64,000 bases of DNA from Formicarius rufipectus (taxonomy: Eukaryota > Chordata > Aves > Passeriformes > Formicariidae): positions 310,001 through 374,000 of the forward strand of contig VXAU01000294.1 of NCBI GenBank assembly GCA_013399695.1. The letters are read 5' to 3'. The translations under genes and the position numbers were made by a program. The stretch's first letter is position 1, and every line of letters begins with the position of its first letter. The notes below the pieces were generated by a model, which saw only the letters and a list, made by a program, of their open reading frames with translations, did no database searches and was not told the origin of the DNA. Positions 13,531 to 25,080 of the stretch are shown piece by piece.

Positions 13531-16469
13531 AGAGATTCTAGATTTCTAAACACCACAGAACTAGTCAATTGTGTGAATACCAGTTTCCATTGAAACCATG
13601 AGGATACACAAGGTCAAAAATCCCGGTTCATCATCTTGAATAAAAAGCATTTGGCTTTCTTGTAAAAATTTGAGCAGTTGGTTCACAACTTTTAGGTCTC
13701 CAAATTTAGCCTCTTTACATCTGCAGTTTGAGTTCTCACCAGTTTCGAGTATTTTCCCCTTGAGTTCATCAGATATCTAAGACTTCAAGTATTTAACTCT
13801 GAAAAAGAGAATAAGCTTCCCACTTTGAATCCATTTGATAAACTGTTTTGTTTTAGTAATGGATTTGTTACGGGATTTGACAGTAAACGAAAATCCAGCT
13901 GTGTGTGTTAGGGACATATTCCAAGCAGACTTTTTCAGTGACAATGTTCAGAAATGCATGGCAGAGGCATGAACTGGTGCCTAAATAATTTCTCATTAGG
14001 TAGGGCTCCCAGAAGAATTAAAAAATCTGAGTTTTCTAAGTTTTATCAAAAATCTGAGTATACAAGGAAAAGATCATTCTTTAAATTAACCTCTGAAAAA
14101 TATTCTCTGCAGACTTTAGGAAAATGGTTATAAATTTTTAATCTGCCAGTTGAGGAGTAATTTTTTCTAGCAAATCCTTGGTTAATTTTAAAACGGAATT
14201 TGAAGGTGGTTTGTATAAATCTCTTTAAATCATACACTTAACCAGAATATATTCCTTTAAAACCAAAACCGGTTTGCTCTCTGTTACACACGTTCCAGGT
14301 AGAATGGCAAGAACCAGTAAATATTGTAGGTTTCCAGGAAATGGTTTCCTCGACTTGTTTGTCAGGACTCCTATTTTCTTTTTGCTTGTTGTCTGCCCTT
14401 TTTTGAGGACTGGAAAAGTGCTTTGGAACCAATCCTTAGTTTGAATTAATGTCACTGGAGTGATAGAACTTCCTTACAAATCTATTCAATCACTGTAACC
14501 TCCTTTTACTGTTACAAATTTGTAAAAAGATGTCATTACCACTCTTTGTTTATAAGAACCTCATTTCCGAGTGACTGGAGAGAATCAGATCCCATGAATG
14601 TACTCTAAAGTCAGTAAAACCAATTAGATAAGGGTGTACCTACAAAAGCATTTTCACTTTGTGTGTCCAGCTTCTTGCCATTCTGGCTCTCTTGCAGCAG
14701 AGTCCAAATTAGTCTTTTTGTAGAATTATCAAGTTGCATGTGCAGCAGCATCTTGCCGGTTGTTGTTTCTGGTGCATGCCATAATAAACTTATCCAATAT
14801 AGTATGCAACAGGACTTATCCCCTATGAATGATTTTGCCTTCAAAAGCAAAATGTGGCATTAAGAGTGTCTGTAAAATTCTACTGCTAAAACCACTTCTC
14901 TGGTGGAAAGAGTGTAAGATCTTTGTGACATCAGGCTCCAAGCACTTACTGTGACAAACTGCTATCAGGTATGGAAATTTCAACTGTGGCAATCTGTGTC
15001 TTGCCTTTTTCACCATTATTGATTCATCCTTATTTTCACTCTGCTGAGCTTAAAGGGTCTGTCTTGTGAGTACATCAAGGGTTGGGTGTGGCTTTTGCAA
15101 GTAGTTTTACCTTCTTCCTGTTGTATGTAGTACTGATGTTCCAGTCAGTGTCAGAATTTCCTCTCCTCTTAAAGATAAGGTTTTGATTTAAGAAGAACCT
15201 GTCTCTTCTTGGAGCTACTCTTCATTTCCAACTTTGATTATGCAAATGCTATCTAGTGTAACTATAGAGATAATTTTGTTTTTCTGATTAGGAGTTCCTC
15301 TTGCTTGTACTTCCTGAACCAAGATACCATCTCTGTTAAATTTTTAGCTGGCTGGCATCTGTCTTCTAGTGTCTCTCCAAAGCTTCTGTGTGAACTACTG
15401 TTCCCAATAGTATAGATGTTCCAACTATAGTAGAATATGCTACATGGTCTGGCAGTAACAGAAATCTCCATGTTGTTATAAGATCTCTTGGCATATCAAC
15501 CTTACAAAATTTGATGCTGAATACAAGAGCTGTGGGGTTTCTCACTTGCATGTATAGTAATATGCTATCATATCATGAGGCCTGCTTGCTTTGTGGTAGA
15601 GAAAAGCAGTGAGCTGTGTGCCACTGTAATGCTTGGTGTTCATCTGGAAAAAAGTCGCTTGACTACTTACTGTAGTAAAATGAAAGGATTCTCAAGGACT
15701 TATAACACCATATTCTTAGTACACTGATTGTCCTGTCCTCCCTGCCTCCCCCAGATGTGTTTGTGGTTATGAAAGTAGCTTAGTCTCCTAAAAATATGAT
15801 TTCCTATCTCAACCTTAGATGATGCACTCAACTGTGTCTTAATCTCTTGTGTTCAACAGTTTCAGGTGTCAGTAGTGTATGCTTAAGTTACTTCTGCATT
15901 AAGTTACTCATTTAGGGAAATGCACTCCTTTACAGTTTCTATCTTAATAGAATTTTATCTTAGGATAAATTATGGATATAGAAACTTCTTATGTTGTGAT
16001 GTATTCTGTTTTAGCCCTTTGCAATTTCCGTACTCTTTTTGGGTTTCTTCAGAAGTAAATACTCTGTAACAAAATCTGTACCTCCCTCCCAGAAGCACAG
16101 CATATTAGGACAGTGAAATATTCCATAATTAACATTCTACCATGAGGAAACAAGTTCTTCTCTTGGACTTAACTGTTATTTGCCTACACTTTGAGATTTT
16201 TACAAAGCTAAAATGTCAATGATTGTTTGATTCTCCTTAATGAAATATTTGAGCCATCTAAATATCTCAGAAGTCTAGTTTCTCTTATGTGCAAACCAGT
16301 TGATTAGATCTGCCATGTCACATTCACCTTGTTTTTTAGTGGTCCATCTCTTTTCAGCCACACTGGTCAGTCAGTCTTTAGTTTCATCCTCTAAACCAAT
16401 AGGTCTGTGTTTTCCCAAGTAGAGTTTTTAGGACTTAAAGGTGGTCTGGCAAGCTGCGAGTTAGAGCAG

Positions 16470-16656
16470 GACCTTTCCCAGACGCCTTGAATGTCCCATC
16501 CCGACTGTCCTTAACTCTACCCTGACTGGATAAAGCCTCAAGTCGCCCAGTTTGATCCCACAACTAATCCTGCTTTGAGCAGATGGTTTAACCAGGAGAC
16601 AGACATCCTGAGGTCCCTTTTCACCTGAATGATGCTGAGACTCTTGATTTTATGAT
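16470..16656 (+). mobile_element. CR1 LINE 3' end, sense
   Basis: This is a diverged CR1 3' terminus. The diagnostic block reads cctgctttgagcagatggtt, followed by a tcctgaggtcccttttcacc segment and a terminal gattttatgat that resembles the CR1 octamer tail. It is 5'-truncated and non-coding. Confidence 0.75.
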
Positions 16657-18679
16657 CTAAAGGTAATTAACAGTTTTATATAGAAATTTGTACATTTGTT
16701 CTGGATAACATTAGCAAGACTCTTCGAGGAACTTCGATACTTACTGACTGTGATCAGGCTTTTATTGCATTTGTCATGCTGCACTTTTCTTACCTGTCAA
16801 GAGAGAATCACTTCACCCTTGTTATCTTGAGGCTCTCTGAATTGGTCTGTTTGATGAGTGCTTTGTAAACACTAGGGAATTTGTGAATGATAATGGAATG
16901 GCTTTTCTCTCCTCTTCTAGTATAACATTTGCATCCCCTTTTTTTTGCACTGCTAGTTCATCACACTGAAAGAAACTATACACTATTATTGCCTATTCAG
17001 GTGTCAAAATCTTTCAGTGCAAATACAAAAAGCAACATATGAGCTGACTTTGAATGACAAGCAGTAGGAGTGGGATCTCTGGCACCTTGAGGGGGAAGCT
17101 GTGCATGTGTTGGTGCTGGTTTAACACAGGAGTGCTTCCCATCTTCTGGGCCTATGCTATACCTTTGTTGTGGTTCAAATTCAATGTCTAAGTATGAGCT
17201 AACTGAGCCATGGAAAATTTGGAGGGAGTTTACATTCAAAAGAATTACAGCTGTGTAGTTTGGACAGGGATCTCTTGATGGTATGGTGGTAGAGGGATAG
17301 GGACTTAGGTTTCCGTTTCTCAGCAGACAGGTTAAATGCAGTTTGAAGGATTTGAGATTACTAGATGCTGACTTCCATTAAATCTTGAACTCCATAAGAG
17401 TAACCTGTGAGGTAGTGCTGTTAAGGTAACTGACTGCACCTCATTTTTTTAGCCAGCATCTCCTTGTTCTCTCCCAGTATCTGTGAATATGGTGACTCTC
17501 TGATTGATTAAAATAAGAAAACTACAGTCATGCAACCATCATGAAAACTGATTGCCTTGCCTCAGTTTCTTTAATGCTTAGAATAGTTCTACTAGTTACA
17601 TTTGCATAGTTTCTCCTCTTAGCATTTCTCAAGCTTGTGGAGATTGTAGTGTTAAGTACTAAATATTTTCTTAGAGATCTTGTTAACAATTTTAATACCA
17701 TTTTAAAATGCGATATAAAAAAATAAATATAATGTATATGTATAATCTTATGGATACAGACACGTGGCTGTTTTTCTAGCAGAGTTATTTCCTAACTGTC
17801 ACTGGGGCAGTGACTTTTGAAATATAGCTTCCTCATTGCTTTCAACTGTTTAGGTAACTAATAATATTTCTTTTTTTTGTAACTGAATTTGCTTTGCAAT
17901 TGTCTGGCTGCTGTATACCAAGAAGCAAGTAGTTTGAAGATTTTTGGCAAATCAATAAAAGCACTGCTTAGTGGATGATGTGCACAAATAGTACTTGGGG
18001 ATCAACAAGACCTTTTGGGTTTTTTAAATGTAATTTTCCTACTAGATGGTGGAAACATCTATTAAAAAGTTCAAGGTTTTGTGTAGCAAATACTAATAAT
18101 GTTATACTGCTTTGTTCATTATGTTTTCTAAAGAGCAAACTTTTGGCATTTCTTTTGGTAGAGGCTGTATGACTATATCTTTGTCAAGTAGGCGTTGCTA
18201 ATAAGAAATTTATTATGCCTTTTGCAAAATTGTTTAGCCATACTTGGATGTACCAGTGTAAACAAATCCCTTATATGCTTCAGATATTGGTAGATATCTT
18301 TAACTCAGCATCTTAAGACATTAGGGAGTGTTTTACAGCAGTTCCTTAGGCTTAAATGTAACCCCTATGCTTATATTCTTAAATGTCTATGCATATATTA
18401 AAGGCAAAGAAAGAACAAGAGAACAACCTAATGCAGAGCATTAGACTCTGTAGCTCAAATCAAACAGACTTGAAGTTGTTTCCAAATTTATTCATGCTGT
18501 AAAATCTGATTTCTGTAAAAGAAGGAAGCAGTGGCAAAGTAATTAATCAATATTCTGAGATGCCTGTGAAAGATGAAGTCTCAAATAAAGAGTTATATAA
18601 GTCATATAAGAAGTAAAATACTGTATTCATACAAGGTAGTTTTATAATGCAATCAAATCCTCTTTTTTCCATTTCTCAG

Positions 18680-18776
18680 ATGATGAAGCATGCCTGGGAC
18701 AATTACAGACAATATGGATGGGGACATAATGAGCTCAAACCAATTGCCCGGAAAGGACATTCCACCAACATATTTG
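18680..18776 (+). CDS. MAN1A2: MAN1A2 exon 3 (start of GH47 catalytic domain)
   Basis: This 97-nt exon encodes 32 codons plus one base: MMKHAWDNYRQYGWGHNELK, then PIARKGHSTNIF and the first base of a Gly codon. The sequence is diagnostic for class I (GH47) alpha-1,2-mannosidases. The MMKHAWxNY...WGxNEL motif opens the catalytic domain of Golgi mannosidases IA, IB and IC. It should correspond to about residues 187-219 of mannosidase IB. It differs from the mammalian sequence, as I remember it, at only a few positions. The acceptor is a good pyrimidine tract ending ttctcag, and the donor is TTTG|gtaggc. The first ATG is an internal methionine codon, not a translation start. The exon is in frame with the phase-0 junction of exon 2. 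Confidence 0.96.
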
Positions 18777-19164
18777 GTAGGCTATGTTTTCTATTTTGTT
18801 TGTAAATTTAATTTTTTTTTAATATTTCTGTTCGTGTGTCCTCTTTGAAAGTCTATACAAGCTTGCTCCCAAACTCTGTTTTAATGTAAATATTTTGAAG
18901 TGTTGTTGAGTGCATTATATGAATTATTTTAATGGTATTTCATTGAATTACTTTACTAACCTATATTTTTGGGAGTAGTATGTTCTTACTGTTGCAAAAG
19001 GTAAGTTGTGTCTATGTGCACTGTTAGTTCGTGTGTATATGCATATATAAATGGAAGTTCTAATGTAGTTACGATATTTTGGAAATGCAATTAATATTTG
19101 GAGTGGGTTTTTTTAATAAAAACCCCCAAACCCTCATCTTGACTAGGTCTTTGTGTTTATTTCC

Positions 19165-19340
19165 ATGAGAATCAAAACAGTTTGAGTTGGAGGGAATCTT
19201 TTAGTTTAAAGATGATCTAGTCCTCCCCTCTCTGCCATGGGCAGGGACACCTTTCTGTAGACCACGGTGCTCAGAGCCCCATCCAGTCTGCCATTGAGCA
19301 CTTCCAGGAATGGAGTATCCACAACTTCTCTGGGCAGACT
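19165..19340 (-). mobile_element. CR1 LINE 3' end, antisense
   Basis: The reverse complement of the CR1 3' end is easily recognised. Its landmarks are gttggagggaatctt, gatgatctagtcc, ctgccatgggcagggacacc, a 'cagagccccatccag' step and 'tccacaacttctctgggcag'. About 175 bases remain and it is 5'-truncated. Open frames that overlap it are by-products of the repeat. Confidence 0.85.
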
Positions 19341-20256
19341 TCTGATGATACAAGCAAAATGTGCATGTAAAATTCTGAAAAACTGCAAGTACCAAGATAA
19401 AATTTAAAGTAGGTTTTAAAAAAGATCTGGATAAGGTCAAAGGGTTGTTACTTTGTATGTGTGACTTGTGGATCCTGACCTGTAGATTGGAATGAAAGAA
19501 AAGAATTATATTCAAAACACAGAAGTTCGAGGGTAGGGGCAAGTTTTGAAGAAATTCAAGGGCTGAAGTGAGAATGTTAGAGCAGTGGAGTGTGAATAGA
19601 ACTGTTAAAATGACATTTAGAATAGTATAAAATGTGAGGAAGGTAAAGATCAAGAAACTGAATAGTCTTGTGCTGCTTACATGTGATCAGACTAGATTGT
19701 TTTTCTTCCTTAAAATATCAGTGTTCTGCAGCAATACTTGTTTTTTTTTGGTGTAAATGTACTGAGGCAGACTAGGTAGAATAGTGGTTGGAAAAATTGA
19801 CTGTTTTACTGGTACTCAAACCAGGAAAGAATCAATTTTTTGACCCCAGTTCTGTAGGACTGATTGATAAAAAGAAGATAATGCACAACATAGTTACATG
19901 ACTGTAACTGTTGAGAACTGAGCCCTGGAGGCCCCTTACTTTCATCATCTGGTGTATCAAAACACATAACCTTGATGTTAATAATTAAGGTTAAGTCTGG
20001 ATTGGTCCAGAATGCACAGCACCTGAGATGGCTGAGCTAGGAGGCTTGTGTATTTATTCTCAAACACACAAAGGAGAGCTGCTCTTGGAAGAACTTTCTG
20101 AATTCTTTTCAGGGTTTCATCCTGTGTTCATCGACTCTTGTATTTGGGGAAGATACAGATTAATTATAACCCCTTTTTACATCAAGAGTGAGTGTAAATA
20201 TACTGTCTATACCTTAATTATGTTAGTACTGTTTATAAATATTTCCTTGAAATCAA

Positions 20257-20313
20257 GTTTGTTTTTTTTTGTTTTTTTTTTTTTTTTGTTTGTTTGTTTG
20301 TTTGTTTTTTTTT
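20257..20313. repeat. T-rich repeat with (GTTT)n core
   Basis: Runs of 9-17 T, separated by single G, grade into about five copies of GTTT and then another T run. It is low-complexity sequence and its length is prone to assembly error. Confidence 0.85.
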
Positions 20314-23300
20314 GCTTATATTGTAAGGCAATTGGCTAGTGACTTGGTGTGAGGTTGGTTCTCGTTGTAGTTGATATTTATATTATTTATCTTGCTTTAT
20401 ACATTGAATTTGTTTCTTGTAGATGATAGAAATATGGATTAGAATTCTGTAATTGTCTCATTTTTTTGTGCATTGTGCCTGAATCCAGAGTAAAATGCTT
20501 GGACACATTAAGATTTGGTTAGCTTTTTGTTTTCATATGTGGGAAAAGAGTAAGGTCCCAGAGTAACTCTATTGTAAAAGAAGTGTCAAAGGACATTTCA
20601 GAAGTATTTGTAATACTTAAAGGGTTTTTTAAATTATTCTTTTCTCTGTCCCTTCCCCTGATCTCCTTAAATTTCATCTTGAAGCCGTTCTTATATCTTA
20701 CAAAATAAACAAGTTATTTTCTATATATTCAAACAGTTTTTTGTCAAATTTATTTGCATGATGAATTTCAACCTTAAATAAGCAATAGATGCGGAGAAGG
20801 GAGGAGAACTTTATGTAGGCACACTGCTCCTTTCCCCTGCTCTCAACAATGGAAGGAGAGCCATCTGAGTTAAATTTTCTGCAATACTTACGAAAATCCT
20901 AAACTAATAAAACAGAAACAAACAAAAACTCCTACAAAGAAACTCCCTTCATCCTTGGAAGTGTATTTAAATCCATAAGATAATAATTTCAGTTGCTGTA
21001 TTAGACCAATCTGGAGTAAGGACTGTTTGCCTTTACTGCAGATGTTAGAGCCTGGCATTGATGTCTGCTGGTCTTTGCTGAACCTTCTATTTAACAATTC
21101 CATAAGGTTTGGAAGCTGATACTGTTCTGATGTTGTTTTACTTTGTTGTATTCTTGTATGAAGAAAATGGTTGGGTAAGGGGGAGTTGTCGGGGAGGGAA
21201 CATGAACCAAGTTAGTACACACAGGATTAAAAACATCTGGACTGGATGAGGAGTTTCATGAGTGAAATGGAAGTCGTCCAAGATGCACCTGGTACTGCAA
21301 AGAGAGTGTGAAAGACTGGAGGAAGAGGCTTCTGCCATGACAGACAAAAGGACTTTTCTTAGGTGCCAGGAGAGTGTTTTTTAGTATTCTTAGATAGTTT
21401 CCGGTTTTTACCTTGTACATTGACACTGCTTTACTTTCTACTAGAAGAAACTTACTGTGATTTGGTTTTGTGTTATGTCTAATTCATAGTTTTCCTTTAT
21501 GTTTTTTCCAGCGGATGAAGTGGAGTCTGACAGAGAAAAGTCTTTAATGTTCACTCGTATGATCATGTAATATTTGCTGTTGAATTTACATGCAATTCTG
21601 TTGCTTAATTTGCCATGTGTAATTTTAGATTAGGCTTGGTTTGTAACCCAAACTCTATGAAGTAAGGTTCTTTCTTCATATAGGAGGAACACATTTTTAT
21701 AATGTTTTGTTCTTAATGTGACTGACAAAGAATTTTGAAGCAGTTCTGAAGTCTAATTTCACTGTAGTTTTTTCTTTACATTCTTCCCTGCATACTTCTA
21801 ACATGTCTCTTGTTGAATCTGGAGGATTTCTGTTTTTCTTCTTGGAATGCTTCTTCTTTGGAATGCTGGTTTTTTTTAAGTTTTGACTTTGTTTTCTGAA
21901 AGAAATTGCAGACTTTGTCCACATTAAAGTTTCTGCTCCTCTTGTTCCATTTAACTCTGGCAGCTGATTCCCTCGATGTCTGTTCTTTTAAAATCCAGAT
22001 GCTATTTTGTGCCATTTAATTTTTAGACAAGTCACGATTGCTCAAGGCTGTTTTATATGGAAAACTTTTCTTAAATACATAATCTTCAGTATATATATGA
22101 AGTATAGAACAGAATCAGCTATTGTTCATTTGGTGAGTGGTTGATGGGGGGAGTGTGTGGAAGTTGTCCTGGGTACTAAGGACTTGTACTAGACTGTATT
22201 GTTATTCCTAATTCTTTACCAGTCTCTGTTACCCCAAATGTCACCATTCCCAACAGTATTTGCCTTTAGAGAAGGATCACATAATTCTTTTTGAAATCTC
22301 GTGCTAGTTTTAGTAAAGAGATGCTTAGCAAAACCTGTTTCTATCCTTCACCTCTAAGATGATGTGAACCGAACTATTTTCTGCTATTATTACAGTCTGT
22401 TGTACTTCCATTTCAATTCCCAGCATGTCTGTGAGATTCTGTGAGGAGATGGTATCGCTGGTTGACACTGCAACCATTTGCATGAATCTTTGGGAAATCA
22501 GGTTTACTGGTAACTCTTAAGTCATGTAAACATCATTCAGTTTAGAAGGCAAGTAAGTCATTAGTCTTCTCCATTGGACTCTTCTTTTGTCTGATGGAGG
22601 GTATATCTGTGCCTTTGCCAAGAGGAACACCAGTGTTTCTAACATTACAAAATCTAGCTGGATTCAGACTGGTGTCAGAAAGGGGAGAGGAGGTTGCCTG
22701 CTCTACTCTTATAAATCTTAGTTTTAAGTAATTAAAATATAAGGAAGGATCAACTTTATAAGCTTTGAAGCAAGATGCTCTGTGTCTCACTGAAGCATGT
22801 CAGCAAGAACATTTATGGGCTTCCTCAATTAATAACTTGACTTTTATAACAAAACCTGCTAGGGTTGCTTTGATTGGCCTGCAGCTAGAAAGTCTGCCAG
22901 TCTTTTTGAGATGTCTGACTGTAAATTGTCAAAGAGAGCCTGCTAAAAATACTTGTCTGTCAAACAGTGCAGTCAGTAATTATAATCTTGAAGAGTAGCT
23001 CTTCAGTCGCTGGGTCACAACATCAGTAGTATGGTGCTGCTTTGGGAAAGTATGATTTGGAATTGGTGAGCTTTTAAACATATTTACATTTAGATGACAT
23101 ATGAAACAAACCTTTATAGGTTGTCTGTTGGTGAAACAGGGTGATAACTTTCCTGTTTTTGAAAAGACTAGCATTCTCAAGCTGTATTTATTCCTGCCAC
23201 ATAAGATGAAATAAGAAAGTCAAAGAGAAGGTACAGTCGAGAGGTGTAAATTTTCTTTCCAATTTAAATTTTTATTTGCAGCTCTTCTGAAGGTTGTAGC

Positions 23301-24764
23301 AGCTAAGCTTAAAAAAAAAAAAATTAGCCTTTTTTGTTTGACTGCTTAAATTGCTGGAATCATTTGATGGCAGCCGCAGGGCGTTATTGCAGAGGTGTGT
23401 GGGATCCGGGTCAAGTTCTCATTAGAACACAAAGGATGAAGTGAAGAGGCTGATGGAAAATGATGCATCTAAGATAATGAGCAAGGATGGTTAACTCTGA
23501 GCTTGCTTTAGAAGGTTTTCTGAGCTTTGTGAAAACCAGAGTAGTTGATGGTACTGTCGAATTCCCTTGCTGTCTTGCAGTCTGATTGCATTTGCTTCTG
23601 AGGATGAGAGTAAGCATCTGAAACATGCTGTTTGAATGTGATTTGTCCCTGCACTTTCTTGATGACACATAGATGAACATCTTACGAAAACACAGTTAAA
23701 ATTACTGAGTCCAGATATGCTTTCAGAGACATATGTTTGTGGTATTTTTTCCTTCAGTATCTTATGAACTAATTACCGTACCATAAGCTGTAAGGATACT
23801 TTATTGTGAGTTAAATTGAGTGGTTTCTACTACTTACTTTGTATCAGTCTTCAATCTTTATATTTCTAAAACAATATTTGAGAACCTGAATGATTTTAAG
23901 GAAGAAGATAGAGAAAATAGTCACAATTCTTGGACGACTTGGAACATTGTTCTCACCCAAACTAGAAATCATGGGCTGTCATCTTTTCCTGATGATTTCT
24001 GAAATGAGAGTTCTGAAGTTTGTGGTATGGCTTTTTGTTGCTTTGGTGTTGGTTTTTGTTTTTTTTCGGCAGTTTTAACTATCTAAAGTGAAGTGCATGT
24101 TTTTTCAGATTATAAGTACATGGCAAAGTACTGATACAACTCTTGTAAGTTTGAAAATTTCCCATAGTGCATTTCTAAACCTGGCATTTGGATATATTCT
24201 GTCTAGAGATGAAGGCAGTTTGATAATGTGTATATCCACAGACAGTTAAATGTCTAGATATGTTTTGAAGCGTGTAAAAAAATCTTAATAATGCTATGAA
24301 GCTTTAATTATACTCTTGCATACAGATATGCCCATTCTTGTGCACAAAGATTTAATAAAATCATTATTTCATATTTTGTCACACTAGAACTGTCTCATGC
24401 ATCAGTTGTGATTTCATGTCTCTCCTGTCCTCACTTCTCACCTACCACTCAAACAGTTTAATCTGAGATGTCTTCCGGCTCTGTCTTGGGATCTTGTCTT
24501 CTGGGAGTGGAGGAGGAAGAGGAAATTATCAATCAGGTCACATTGAGGTTGCATTTGTGTTACCTGGTAGAGCCTCAAGGCTGCACTGCAGTGCCTTATC
24601 TCTTCCCTAAAACTTGCCCAAAGGAAACTGGTCCCTTCTTTATGAGGGATTTTTATCTGACACCTTCAATGTCATTAAAGAGCACGATGTGTCCAAGGGA
24701 ACTACTCAAGGATTTAATTGGGGCACCTAGTGGTGCTGAATATTTTTTAACTTGCCAGGGGCTA

Positions 24765-25080
24765 CTTTGTTCCTGCCGTCTCATTGAGCGTGTCCTGCCG
24801 CCCGACCTGTGCACAGCCGGTCTCAGCCTTTTGCTGCCCGTGCCACTGACAAACCCTTGTGACATGGGGGAAAGTTGCTGAGCCAGCTGCCGCCTGCCCA
24901 CTGCCGCAGTGTAGGAAGCTCCTGCTGCAGATCTTCGTGTTGCTAAGCAATGGAGATCTGACAGTGCATTTCTCTGCTGTGCCCGAGAGCCGGAGCAGCG
25001 GCGCTCCCAAGCCCCCTTAAGAAAATGCATTTGTCAGACCACAAGGATGTGAGCCTATTGCAAGAAGAAGCTGAGTCAGG
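24765..25080. promoter_or_regulatory. CpG-rich intronic patch with RFX-like and MARE-like motifs (candidate element)
   Basis: By eye about 13 CpG dinucleotides fall within ~250 bases, in GC-rich sequence surrounded by nearly CpG-free, AT-rich intron. At 24939-24953 GTTGCTAAGCAATGG resembles the palindromic X-box bound by RFX factors. It is bracketed by two AGATCT hexamers at 24929-24934 and 24954-24959. Downstream, AGCTGAGTCAGGCA (25069-25082) contains an AP-1/MAF core. I see no TATA box, no recognised exon and no known repeat. It could be an intronic enhancer, an alternative promoter or an unrecognised GC-rich repeat. Function is inference from motif and base composition only. Confidence 0.3.

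Larger units (their letters stand above)
4624..18679 (+). other. MAN1A2: MAN1A2 intron 2 (phase 0, ~14.1 kb)
   Basis: It starts gtaaag and ends with a strong pyrimidine tract and cag (ttttttccatttctcag). It holds four CR1 LINE remnants (about 8784-9299, 9821-9888, 12770-13530 and 16470-16656) and a short compound TA/TG microsatellite near 11.13-11.16 kb. The remainder is AT-rich intronic sequence in which I see no further gene, RNA or repeat family. Short open frames on both strands lack any recognisable protein signature. Confidence 0.85.

Noticed and set aside
19201..19653. 150-codon minus-strand open frame
   Set aside because: It is mostly AT-rich sequence plus the antisense CR1 end at 19165-19340, with no conserved domain.
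24653..25030. 125-codon minus-strand open frame over the CpG-rich patch, considered as an exon
   Set aside because: No flanking splice sites stand out and no domain is recognisable. Open frames are expected in GC-rich sequence with few stop codons.
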